A DNA stretch of 47,271 nt, taken from contig VEQU01000009.1 of assembly GCA_018883075.1 (NCBI GenBank), forward strand, positions 1-47,271, in the 5' to 3' direction. The stretch's first letter is position 1. Each line of letters begins with the position of its first letter. Shown here piece by piece: positions 37,677-46,082 of the stretch. A program made the position numbers and the translations under genes. A model generated the notes under the pieces. It did no database searches, had not been told where the DNA came from, and saw only the letters and a program-made list of their open reading frames with translations. This stretch comes from Mycobacterium sp. GTDB taxonomy: Bacteria > Actinomycetota > Actinomycetes > Mycobacteriales > Mycobacteriaceae.

Positions 37677-38525
37677 ATGGCCGAGCCCGTGAGACCGCGA
37701 ATCATCCAGGCGGAGGGCCAGATCGGCTTCTACTGGGCCACCTCCGAGGGCAGGCCCACCTCTCTTCAGGCGCTCGTGGTCGACGACGACGAAGCCGACC
37801 GACTCGTCGCCACCCACCTCGAGGCCCTCGACGACGCGCTGATCATCGCCGCCGAACGGTTCGGTGAGATCCTCGGCGGCGGCCGCGGGCCGTCCGACGC
37901 GGGCGAACGCGAGAATCTGCTGGAGTTGCACCGCACTCTGGATCGGCTGTGCTTCGAGTACGCCGCCGCGTGCGAGCAGACCGGACTCGCACCCGACCTT
38001 CGGGCCGGCAAGATCATCGGCACCGCGGTGCTGTTCTCCATCCGGGCCCGTCAGCCTCTTGGACTGCTGGGTCCGGCGCCGTTCGAGGGCGAACTGGACA
38101 ACCCGGATCTCGGTGTGGTGGGCGGGTTCGGCGAGTTCCACCACGTCGACCCCCAGCGGCCGTGGAAGGGCGGACGCTGGGTGGTGCGAACCGAGGCCGG
38201 ACAGCGTTTTCCGCTGACGCTGTCGATGCTGTTCTTCGACAGTTCCGGCGCCAACACCGAAGCCGCGCGCACCGAACACCGTGACGCCCTGCGGGGTGTG
38301 GTGTCGGCGGCACGGTTGCCCGAGGCCGATCCGATGGCGGTGACCTGCGCGCTGGACTGGCTGCTGTACGACTGGCTGATGGCACACCGTGACGGACCCG
38401 ACAGCGCCGAGATCGTCTTCCCCAAGGGGCACGAGGACGCGGCCGGACTGGTGGTCTCGGCGGCGGCCGCCTCCGTCGCCGCGCGCGCGACGTTCGACCC
38501 CGGTCTGGTTCTCGGGGTTCACTGA
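37677..38525 (+). CDS. Hypothetical protein of the hydrogenase locus
   Basis: Protein of 282 residues that I do not recognise. It opens MAEPVRPRIIQAEGQIGFYWA, has an acidic helical N-terminal third (ALVVDDDEADRLVATHLEAL; GERENLLELHRTLDRLCFEYAAACEQ), a central Trp/Gly-rich part (GGFGEFHHVDPQRPWKGGRW) and a C-terminal helical part (MAVTCALDWLLYDWLMAHRD). Two Cys are far apart, with no metal motif visible and no membrane span. It begins 19 bases after the NHL gene and ends 10 bases before the P450, so it is likely part of the huc transcript. It may belong to the conserved accessory set of actinobacterial huc loci. Confidence 0.8.
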   Translation: MAEPVRPRIIQAEGQIGFYWATSEGRPTSLQALVVDDDEADRLVATHLEALDDALIIAAERFGEILGGGRGPSDAGERENLLELHRTLDRLCFEYAAACEQTGLAPDLRAGKIIGTAVLFSIRARQPLGLLGPAPFEGELDNPDLGVVGGFGEFHHVDPQRPWKGGRWVVRTEAGQRFPLTLSMLFFDSSGANTEAARTEHRDALRGVVSAARLPEADPMAVTCALDWLLYDWLMAHRDGPDSAEIVFPKGHEDAAGLVVSAAAASVAARATFDPGLVLGVH

Positions 38526-38535
38526 TGCGGTCACG

Positions 38536-39747
38536 ATGATGGAAACAAGGACCGTCGACCCGGCGGAGTTCTTCTCCGATACCGCGGTTCAGGACCCGTA
38601 TCCGCTCTACGCCCGCTTGCGCGACGAGGGCGGGGTACACCGCGTCGGCGACTCCGGCTACTACCTGGTGAGCAGTTGGGAGGCGGTCACCGATGCGGCG
38701 AACCGGCCGACGGACTTCTCCTCCAACCTGACCGCGCCGATCACCTACCGCCCCGACCGCGGTGTGGTGCCCCTGCAGATGGACGGACTCGGCGGACCGA
38801 CCCACATCCTGGCCACCGCCGACGACCCGCCGCACGCCCTGCACCGCAAGCTCATGGTCGGCCAGTTCACCGCCAAACGGGTGCGCGGCCTCGAACCGTT
38901 GATCGTCGAGACGTTCGAACGCTTGTGGCATCGCAGTTCGACCGTCGAGTGGATGGATACCGTGGCCAACCGGCTGCCGATGATGATCGTCGCTCGGCTG
39001 ATCGGGGTTCCCGACGATGACGCCGATCAACTGGCGCGCTGGGGATACGCCAGCACGCAACTTCTCGACGGTCTGCTCTCCGAGGAGCAGGTGCAGGCCT
39101 CGATGGCATCCCTCGGTGAGCTGAACGACTACATCGTCGAGCGCCTGGCGGCCGCCGAGGACCATCCCGGCGACGATCTGATCGGGGTCTTGGCCACCGC
39201 CTGCGCCGACGGACAACTGCAGAGGTTCACCGCGCAGATGATCCTCATCTCGTTGTTCAGCGCCGGCGGCGAATCCACCGCGTCACTGCTCGGGACCGCG
39301 GTGGAAACCCTGGCCACCGATGCCGTACTGCAGCAGCGCCTTCGCGACGACCCCGGACTGCTCGGTGCCTTCATCGAGGAGGCGTTGCGGCTGGAACCGC
39401 CGTTCCGTGCCCATCACCGCCACGTTCTGGCAGACACCACACTCGCCGGAATACCTTTGGCGAAGGACTCGCGGCTGTTGCTGCTGTGGGGTGCCGCCAA
39501 CCGCGACCCCACCCACTTCGAGGCACCCGACGAGTTCCGGTTGGAACGCGCGGTCGGCAAGGGGCACCTGACCTTCGGCAAGGGCCTGCACTTCTGCCTC
39601 GGCGCGCCGCTGGCCCGCCTCGAGGCAACGACCGTCCTGCGGATGCTGCTGGAGCGCACCGAGTGGTTCGAGGCCGAGGAAGTGGGCCCGTGGCTGCCCA
39701 GCGTTCTGGCGCGGCGTCGCGAATACCTGCGGCTGAGAGTCAGGTGA
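38536..39747 (+). CDS. Cytochrome P450
   Basis: Soluble bacterial P450 of 403 residues. The I-helix oxygen-activating motif is AGGEST (243-248), with Glu in place of the more usual Asp. The K-helix ExxR is Glu282/Arg285 in EEALRLEPP, and the heme-binding loop FGKGLHFCLG places the axial ligand at Cys354. All essential residues are present. No ferredoxin or reductase gene lies nearby. Substrate unknown. ATG 38536 (or the next codon, ATG 38539) begins at the family N terminus. It lies at the right end of the hydrogenase island and its last 8 bases overlap the convergent lppZ gene, so its link to H2 metabolism is only positional. Confidence 0.93.
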   Translation: MMETRTVDPAEFFSDTAVQDPYPLYARLRDEGGVHRVGDSGYYLVSSWEAVTDAANRPTDFSSNLTAPITYRPDRGVVPLQMDGLGGPTHILATADDPPHALHRKLMVGQFTAKRVRGLEPLIVETFERLWHRSSTVEWMDTVANRLPMMIVARLIGVPDDDADQLARWGYASTQLLDGLLSEEQVQASMASLGELNDYIVERLAAAEDHPGDDLIGVLATACADGQLQRFTAQMILISLFSAGGESTASLLGTAVETLATDAVLQQRLRDDPGLLGAFIEEALRLEPPFRAHHRHVLADTTLAGIPLAKDSRLLLLWGAANRDPTHFEAPDEFRLERAVGKGHLTFGKGLHFCLGAPLARLEATTVLRMLLERTEWFEAEEVGPWLPSVLARRREYLRLRVR

Positions 39748-40861
39748 CGTCGGCGTTGGACCGCGGGAATCCGCCGCCCTGCGGGAAGAGCGGGAACACC
39801 ACGTCGTCGAGTTTCTCGGCGTCCCCGGCGGTGCGGTTGACCGTCGCCCCCCAGATGTTGCCGTCCGGGGAGACCGCCAGCGCCCAGGCGTGACCGTGTT
39901 TGTCCTGGCGCACCACCTCGGGATCGCCGGTGACTGCGCCGGTGGCCTGCGCCAGCCGGACCGCCACCGTCTGCTTGGTGTTCACCAGATTCACCAGGAT
40001 GGTGCCCTCCAGCGCCGCGCACCCCGCCACGCCCGGGCGGTCCGGCCAGGTCCACACGGTGGTGGCCTTACCGTCCGGCCCGAGGCGCTGCAGCCGGTCG
40101 CCGGCCGGGGTGCGGTCGGTGATGTAGAGCGCGTTGTCGGCCGGATCCACGCACATGTCGCCGCCGGCGCCCATACCGCTGAGCGCCGTCGTCGGCGGCA
40201 CCTGCCCGACCGTCGTCGGTTGCTCGATCCGGATCACCTTGCCCGCCAACGATTTCGGATCGGCGGCCAGTCCCGGGTTCCCGGCGTCCCCGGTCTGCAC
40301 CACCAGGGTGGTGGGACTGGTGAACAGCAGTGAGCCGGTGTTGCCGACCGCGCCCTTGGGAATGCCGGTGAGGATGTCCTTGGGCGCGTCACCGTCGGCG
40401 ATGCGGATCACCCGGTTGTCGGTGGGCGTGCTGATGTAGGCGTACATCAGCCGGTCCTGCGAATAGGTGGGCGACATGACGATGTCCATCAGGCCACCGT
40501 CGCCGCTGCCGTCCACCCCGATCACGGTGCGAACCTTCGGTTCGGCGCTGACCGAGACGTCCTTGACCGCACCGGTGGTGCGTTCGGCCACCAGGGCGGT
40601 CTTGCCGTCCGGACCCATGATCAATCCGCTGGTGCTCTCCAGGCAGCCCTGCATCACGCCCGGGGCCGGGCAGGCCTTGGGGAACGGCTTCGGCGGCAGC
40701 GGCGGGGGCGGGGGAGGCGTGGACGCGAGCCCTGGCACCAGCTTCGGCGGCTCGGTGAAGGGCTGCGACACCGCGTTGTCGAAGCGTGCGCAGCCCGACA
40801 CCGCGAGCGTGGCCGCACCCACAGTGACCACCACCGCTCGAAGGGTTCCTGCCATGCGCAT
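39740..40861 (-). CDS. lppZ: Lipoprotein LppZ, PQQ-dependent sugar dehydrogenase-like propeller
   Basis: Exported lipoprotein of 373 residues. The signal peptide MRMAGTLRAVVVTVGAATLA leads to a lipobox ending at Cys24 (VSGC), followed by a Pro-rich linker (PPPPPPLPPKPFPK). The mature domain is a six-bladed propeller of the glucose/sorbosone dehydrogenase type (GLMDIVMSPTYSQDRLMYAYI, VIRI.QPTT, GGDMCVDPADNALYITDR). Enzymatic PQQ ligands cannot be confirmed by eye. TAACCT (40874-40869, minus) is 7 bases before ATG 40861, consistent with leaderless transcription. Rv3006 occupies this place in M. tuberculosis, directly after the gatB region, showing that the hydrogenase island interrupts an otherwise conserved order. 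Confidence 0.92.
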   Translation of the reverse strand: MRMAGTLRAVVVTVGAATLAVSGCARFDNAVSQPFTEPPKLVPGLASTPPPPPPLPPKPFPKACPAPGVMQGCLESTSGLIMGPDGKTALVAERTTGAVKDVSVSAEPKVRTVIGVDGSGDGGLMDIVMSPTYSQDRLMYAYISTPTDNRVIRIADGDAPKDILTGIPKGAVGNTGSLLFTSPTTLVVQTGDAGNPGLAADPKSLAGKVIRIEQPTTVGQVPPTTALSGMGAGGDMCVDPADNALYITDRTPAGDRLQRLGPDGKATTVWTWPDRPGVAGCAALEGTILVNLVNTKQTVAVRLAQATGAVTGDPEVVRQDKHGHAWALAVSPDGNIWGATVNRTAGDAEKLDDVVFPLFPQGGGFPRSNADVT

Positions 40862-40951
40862 GCTCGCCAGGTTACGGACGCGGCCCGGAGGCGGCGAGTT
40901 TGGCTGCCCGTGCCGCGGCCGTAAATCCCGGGTTTAGGCCCGGTGGGGACT

Positions 40952-40957
40952 TACCCT
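40952..40957 (+). promoter_or_regulatory. -10 hexamer TACCCT before the DoxX-like gene
   Basis: TACCCT lies 6 bases before GTG 40964, favouring this start over GTG 40943, which would place the hexamer inside the coding sequence. Confidence 0.45.
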
Positions 40958-40963
40958 GACCTG

Positions 40964-41791
40964 GTGACCTCCGATCCAGGCTGGCAGCGTCCCGAGGACT
41001 CCCCGGCCCGGCCGGCCACCGCCCGGCTGGTCGACCCCGAGGACGACCTGAGCGCCGCGACCTACGGCGGCGGCGACTTCGAGACCACCCGGATCCCGCC
41101 GTACGGGATCCCGGCGGCGCCCGTCGCAGATCCGGGTCCGCCGTCGACGGCCTACGGGCTGATCAGCGACCCCGATCCGCTGCCGTACTCGGCGCCCCCG
41201 GCCGTCGCTCCCGGCACTGCCGCCCCGATGGAGATCGCGCCGTCGGACGCCGAGGTCAAGGCGGCGGGTCGGCGCGGCACCCAGGACCTGGGCCTGCTGC
41301 TGCTGCGGGTCGCACTCGGGCTGATCTTCATCGCGCACGGCCTGCAGAAGGCGTTCGGCTGGTTCGGGGGGTCGGGCCCGGACGCCTTCCGCGCCACGCT
41401 GGCCGAGGCCGGCTACCAGAACGCGGGCGTACTGACCTACGTCGGGGCGGGCGTCCAGATCGCGGCTGGCGTGCTGCTGGTGCTCGGCCTGTTCACCCCG
41501 CTGGCGGCCGCTGCGGCGCTGGCGTTCGGGGTCAACAGCCTGCTGGTCACCTTCGAGGCCCAGCGGCAGGAGGGCGGCCTGGCCGTCTTCGGCTCCAACG
41601 CGGAGTACATGCTGCTGCTCGCCCTGGTGGCCGCCGCTGTCATCCTGGCCGGGCCGGGCCGCTACGGCTTCGACGGCAGCCGCGGCTGGGCCCGGCGGCC
41701 GTTCATCGGCTCAGCCCTGGCGCTGGTGCTCGGCATCGTCGGAGGTGTCGCGGCCTGGTTCCTGCTGCACGGCGTCAACCCGTTCGCCTGA
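40964..41791 (+). CDS. DoxX-family membrane protein (Rv3005c-like)
   Basis: Protein of 275 residues with a Pro/Asp-rich cytoplasmic N terminus of about 100 residues (TARLVDPEDDLSAATYGGGD..) followed by four hydrophobic helices (LGLLLLRVALGLIFIAHGLQ, VLTYVGAGVQIAAGVLLVLG, LAAAAALAFGVNSLLVTF, YMLLLALVAAAVILAG) and a final C-terminal span (SALALVLGIVGGVAAWFLL). The first helix with ..GLIFIAHGLQKAFG is characteristic of DoxX/SURF-linked proteins. In M. tuberculosis the homologue is part of a membrane oxidoreductase complex with SodA and SseA that counters oxidative stress; neither partner is in this window. GTG 40964 chosen by its upstream hexamer. Confidence 0.9.
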   Translation: MTSDPGWQRPEDSPARPATARLVDPEDDLSAATYGGGDFETTRIPPYGIPAAPVADPGPPSTAYGLISDPDPLPYSAPPAVAPGTAAPMEIAPSDAEVKAAGRRGTQDLGLLLLRVALGLIFIAHGLQKAFGWFGGSGPDAFRATLAEAGYQNAGVLTYVGAGVQIAAGVLLVLGLFTPLAAAAALAFGVNSLLVTFEAQRQEGGLAVFGSNAEYMLLLALVAAAVILAGPGRYGFDGSRGWARRPFIGSALALVLGIVGGVAAWFLLHGVNPFA

Positions 41792-41807
41792 GCGCCCGCC
41801 CCACCTA

Positions 41808-41843
41808 ACCTCCCGCGACACCTCCCGCGACACCTCCCGCGAC
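41808..41843 (+). repeat. 12-bp tandem repeat, three perfect copies
   Basis: ACCTCCCGCGAC at 41808-41819, 41820-41831 and 41832-41843, about 16 bases after the DoxX gene stop. Nothing else is recognised in the 135-base convergent gap before cfp6. Confidence 0.95.
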
Positions 41844-41926
41844 TGTGCGGTTTCCCCCGCGACACGCCACGCCCACGGAGAATTCCGCACACTCGCGACG
41901 CCCGAACCCGGCCGTGAAGCGCCTGC

Positions 41927-42313
41927 CTACCCGTACGGGTTGGGCACCCGCCCGCCGCTGGCCGCCGTCAGCCGGGGCACCGTGGCGAAGGTGACGGCCG
42001 GAAGCGTCACCTCATCGCCGCCGCGCAGGCAGGCCCGGGCCCATCCGCCGCGGCTGAACCGCAGTCCGTCCACCTCCGACCAGGGCACCGTCCGGCTGGC
42101 CAGCAGGCCCCGGGCCGTCACCGCGCGAGCGTCGGCGGTGGTGCGCAGCCGCTCGATGGCCACCGAGATCAGCACGGGAATGACCAGCAACGCCAGGCCG
42201 GCGCCGCCCACGATCGGAAAGAGGGTCAGTATCGCCACCGCCAGGAAACCCGGGGCGAAGTGGGCCATCGGCGAAATGCGGATCACCACCGGCGGGGCGT
42301 CGGCGGTGGTCAT
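41927..42313 (-). CDS. Cfp6-like membrane PH-domain protein (Rv3004-like)
   Basis: Small protein of 128 residues. Two closely spaced hydrophobic stretches (about 18-55: FAPGFLAVAILTLFPIVGGAGLALLVIPVLISVAI) form a membrane hairpin, followed by a YdbS/PH-like beta domain (ADARAVTARGLLASRTVPWSEVDGLRF, CLRGGDEVTLPAVTFATVP). M. tuberculosis Cfp6 (about 112 residues) is a low-molecular-weight culture-filtrate antigen of this family. Role unknown. It lies between the DoxX gene and ilvB, in the same order as M. tuberculosis, and is divergent from the ilv leader. Confidence 0.85.
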   Translation of the reverse strand: MTTADAPPVVIRISPMAHFAPGFLAVAILTLFPIVGGAGLALLVIPVLISVAIERLRTTADARAVTARGLLASRTVPWSEVDGLRFSRGGWARACLRGGDEVTLPAVTFATVPRLTAASGGRVPNPYG

Positions 42314-42363
42314 CGGTGCATCATGGCACGCACCGGGATTTGACGGCTGACCAGTGCGGAGGC

Positions 42364-42369
42364 TAGCCT
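42364..42369 (+). promoter_or_regulatory. -10 hexamer TAGCCT of the ilvBNC leader
   Basis: TAGCCT lies 8 bases before the ATG of the leader peptide (42378), so the ilv transcript probably starts at that ATG. Confidence 0.6.
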
Positions 42370-42377
42370 TACTGGCT

Positions 42378-42446
42378 ATGTCGACCGGCGGAAAGCTCGT
42401 AGTAGGTCAGCGCGTTGGTGCCGCGCTCGCCCTCTGCCGGGTTTAG
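42378..42446 (+). CDS. ilvBNC leader peptide (attenuation)
   Basis: 22-codon frame MSTGGKLVVGQRVGAALALCRV ahead of a terminator. Seven of 22 codons specify branched-chain amino acids (three Leu, four Val), including the consecutive Leu-Val-Val at 42396-42404. This is the typical composition of an attenuation leader that measures charging of Leu/Val tRNA. The ATG follows TAGCCT by 8 bases, so it is probably translated as a leaderless frame. Codons GTT-GGT lie within the 5' arm of a 12-bp inverted repeat (42410-42421), so ribosome position would decide RNA folding. Too short for automatic gene finding. Confidence 0.78.
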   Translation: MSTGGKLVVGQRVGAALALCRV

Positions 42447-42504
42447 CCACACGCACCAACGCGCAACCCTCGTACAGCCGCCGGAGCTGACGGGGGTTTT
42501 TTCT
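42410..42504 (+). terminator. ilvBNC attenuator: leader hairpin and intrinsic terminator
   Basis: Two structures are seen. GCGCGTTGGTGC (42410-42421) and GCACCAACGCGC (42453-42464) form a perfect 12-bp stem. Directly after it, AACCCTCGT-A-CAGC (42465-42478) pairs with GCTG-ACGGGGGTT (42486-42498), with one bulged A and one G-U pair, followed by TTTTTT (42497-42502): an intrinsic terminator. A 7-bp alternative pairing between 42385-42391 (CCGGCGG) and 42478-42484 (CCGCCGG) would break the terminator stem. Together with the leader peptide this is an amino-acid-responsive attenuator; the exact switching fold is inferred. Confidence 0.82.
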
Positions 42505-42536
42505 TGCCCCAGCCCAACCAGAGACCGAGGACACCA

Positions 42537-44414
42537 GTGAGCGCACCCGCTACCCGAGCAACCGACTCGGCCGCGCCGTCCAACGGCGCACACGAGAAGC
42601 GCAACGGCCATTCGTCGGGCCGTGTCGAGCCGCAGCAGATGACCGGCGCCGAAGCCGTCGTCCGTTCGCTGGAGGAACTCGGCGTCGACCTGATCTTCGG
42701 CATCCCCGGCGGTGCGGTGCTACCGGTCTACGACCCGCTCTTCGAGTCCACCAAGCTGCGCCACGTCCTGGTCCGCCACGAGCAGGGCGCCGGGCACGCC
42801 GCCAGCGGCTACGCCCACGCCACCGGCCGGGTCGGGGTGATGATGGCCACCTCCGGCCCGGGTGCGACCAACCTGGTGACCCCGCTGGCCGACGCGCAGA
42901 TGGACTCGGTGCCCGTGGTCGCGATCACCGGGCAGGTGGGCCGCAGCCTGATCGGTACGGACGCCTTCCAGGAGTCCGACATCACCGGTATCACCATGCC
43001 GTGCACCAAGCACAACTTCCTGGTCCGTGACGGCGACGACATCGCCCGGATGATCGCCGAGGCGTTCCACATCGCCGCCACGGGGCGTCCCGGCGCGGTG
43101 CTGGTCGACATTCCCAAGGACGTGCTGCAGCTGCCGTGCACGTTCTCCTGGCCGCCGCAACTCGAGCTGCCCGGCTACAAGCCCAACACCAAACCGCATG
43201 CCCGCCAGATCAAGGAGGCCGCCAAGCTGATCAGAGCGGCGCGCAAGCCGGTGCTCTACGTCGGCGGCGGCGTCATCCGCGGCGAGGCATGCGCCGAACT
43301 CGCCGAACTCGCCGAGCTGACCGGCATTCCGGTGGTCACCACCCTGATGGCGCGCGGCGCCTTCCCGGACAGTCATCCGCAGAACCTGCGGATGCCCGGT
43401 ATGCACGGCACCGTGGCCGCGGTGGCCGCGCTGCAGAAGAGTGATCTGCTGATCACCCTCGGCGCCCGCTTCGACGACCGCGTCACCGGCAAGCTGGAGT
43501 CTTTCGCCCCCGGCGCGAAGGTGATCCACGCCGACATCGACCCCGCCGAGATCGGCAAGAACCGCCACGCCGACGTCCCGATCGTCGGCGACATAAAAGC
43601 CGTCATCGGAGACCTGGTCGACGTGCTGCGCAAGCGGTCGGCCGGCCCGGACCGGATCGGCAACGAGGGAGTGGACGATCCCGACCTCGCGCCGTGGTGG
43701 TCGTACCTGAACAACGTGCGCGAGACCTACCCGCTGAGCTACGGCCCGCAGTCCGACGGCAGCCTCAGCCCGGAGTACGTCATCGAGCAACTCGGCCGCA
43801 TCGCAGGCCCGGACGCCATTTACGTCGCCGGCGTCGGTCAGCACCAGATGTGGGCCGCGCAGTTCATCTCCTATGAGAAGCCGCGCACCTGGCTCAACTC
43901 CGGCGGGCTGGGCACCATGGGCTACGCCATCCCCGCAGCGATGGGCGCCAAGATGGCTTGCCCGGACGCCGAGGTGTGGGCCATCGACGGCGACGGTTGC
44001 TTCCAGATGACCAATCAGGAGCTGGCGACCTGCGCGGTCGAGGGTGTGCCGATCAAGGTCGCGCTGATCAACAACGGAAACTTGGGCATGGTGCGCCAGT
44101 GGCAGACGCTGTTCTACGGCGAGCGCTACTCCAACACCGACCTGGCCACCCACGGCAAGCGGATCCCGGACTTCGTCAAACTCGCGGAGGCGATGGGCTG
44201 CGTCGGATTGCGCTGCGAGCGCGAGGAAGACGTCGCCGACGTGATCAATCAGGCCCGCGCGATCAACGACCGGCCGGTGGTGATCGACTTCATCGTCGGC
44301 GCCGACGCCCAGGTGTGGCCGATGGTGGCCGCCGGCACCGGCAACGACGAGATCATGGCCGCACGCCACATCCGGCCGCTGTTCGACGAGGACAACTCCG
44401 AGGGGCGCGCCTGA
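42537..44414 (+). CDS. ilvB: Acetolactate synthase large subunit
   Basis: First common enzyme of valine, leucine and isoleucine synthesis (acetohydroxyacid synthase; ThDP, FAD, Mg). The ThDP-activating Glu is Glu82 in [10 protein letters not shown], and the ThDP/Mg motif runs from GDGCFQM (about 485) to INNGNLGMV (about 511). Length is 625 residues versus about 618 for M. tuberculosis IlvB1. The first 35 residues are a variable Ala/Thr-rich extension. GTG 42537 with CGAGGA upstream is chosen; a TTG at 42504 would overlap the attenuator T-run. Expression is controlled by the leader. The stop overlaps the ilvN start (TGATG). This is the target of sulfonylurea-type inhibitors in related species. 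Confidence 0.96.
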   Translation: MSAPATRATDSAAPSNGAHEKRNGHSSGRVEPQQMTGAEAVVRSLEELGVDLIFGIPGGAVLPVYDPLFESTKLRHVLVRHEQGAGHAASGYAHATGRVGVMMATSGPGATNLVTPLADAQMDSVPVVAITGQVGRSLIGTDAFQESDITGITMPCTKHNFLVRDGDDIARMIAEAFHIAATGRPGAVLVDIPKDVLQLPCTFSWPPQLELPGYKPNTKPHARQIKEAAKLIRAARKPVLYVGGGVIRGEACAELAELAELTGIPVVTTLMARGAFPDSHPQNLRMPGMHGTVAAVAALQKSDLLITLGARFDDRVTGKLESFAPGAKVIHADIDPAEIGKNRHADVPIVGDIKAVIGDLVDVLRKRSAGPDRIGNEGVDDPDLAPWWSYLNNVRETYPLSYGPQSDGSLSPEYVIEQLGRIAGPDAIYVAGVGQHQMWAAQFISYEKPRTWLNSGGLGTMGYAIPAAMGAKMACPDAEVWAIDGDGCFQMTNQELATCAVEGVPIKVALINNGNLGMVRQWQTLFYGERYSNTDLATHGKRIPDFVKLAEAMGCVGLRCEREEDVADVINQARAINDRPVVIDFIVGADAQVWPMVAAGTGNDEIMAARHIRPLFDEDNSEGRA

Positions 44415-44923
44415 TGACCGCCACGGTCACCCACACCCTGTCGGTGCTCGTCGAGGACAAGCCCGGCGTGCTGGCCCGCGTGGCGGCGCTGTTCTCCCGG
44501 CGCGGCTTCAATATCGAGTCATTGGCGGTGGGTCCCACCGACGTCAAGGACATGTCCCGGATGACGATCGTCGTCACCGCCGAGGAGACCCCGCTGGAGC
44601 AGATCACCAAGCAGCTCAACAAGCTGATCAACGTGATCAAGATCCTCGAGCAGGACGAGGACCACATGGTGGCCCGCCAGCTGGCGCTGATCAAAGTGCG
44701 CACCGACGCCAGCACCCGCAGTCAGGTGATCGAGGCGGTGAACCTGTTCCGCGCCAAGGTCATCGACGTCTCCACCGAGTCGCTGACCATCGAGGCCACC
44801 GGCACCAGGGAGAAGCTCGAGGCGCTGCTGAGCGTTCTGGAACCGTACGGTATCCGCGAGTCCGTGCAGTCCGGTGTGGTAGCACTATCGCGCGGACCGC
44901 GCGGCATGACGACCTCGAAATAG
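44414..44923 (+). CDS. ilvN: Acetolactate synthase small (regulatory) subunit
   Basis: Regulatory subunit (169 residues) that activates IlvB and confers valine feedback inhibition. The N-terminal ACT domain is HTLSVLVEDKPGVLARVAALFSR (about 7-29) with GFNIESLAVGPT; the C-terminal domain covers about 85-165 (LALIKVRTDASTRSQVIEAV, LEPYGIRESVQSGVVALSRG). The ATG overlaps the ilvB stop. ilvC follows after 33 bases. Confidence 0.97.
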   Translation: MTATVTHTLSVLVEDKPGVLARVAALFSRRGFNIESLAVGPTDVKDMSRMTIVVTAEETPLEQITKQLNKLINVIKILEQDEDHMVARQLALIKVRTDASTRSQVIEAVNLFRAKVIDVSTESLTIEATGTREKLEALLSVLEPYGIRESVQSGVVALSRGPRGMTTSK

Positions 44924-44935
44924 AACTCGAAATAA

Positions 44936-45970
<1,035 letters not shown>

Positions 45971-46082
45971 GCGAAACTTGACAGGAGGCTCGATCCTCCG
46001 GACTCCCGGGCCAGTTTGCGGTAACGTCCGGCGCGACCCCAGGCGAGGTGCCTGGTGAGAGTCTCTGCAGGGGAGTAATTCA
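45971..46082 (+). other. Gap after ilvC with two small inverted repeats
   Basis: GGAGG-CTCGAT-CCTCC (45984-45999) could be a weak terminator but has no T-run. CCAGGC-GAGGT-GCCTGG (46039-46055) lies in the probable leader of the next gene. GGGGAG (46070-46075) is its ribosome-binding site. Confidence 0.45.

Noticed and set aside
42314..42536. T-box riboswitch as the control of ilvBNC
   Set aside because: No T-box consensus or specifier stem was seen; a Leu/Val-rich leader peptide followed by a terminator explains the region better.
45984..45999. Terminator after ilvC
   Set aside because: The stem is only five base pairs and no T-run follows, so it is reported only as a weak inverted repeat.
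46015..46082. Possible cyclic-di-AMP (ydaO-type) riboswitch, suggested by GGTAAC and a small hairpin before the PGRS-like gene
   Set aside because: The other conserved blocks of that riboswitch class could not be found.
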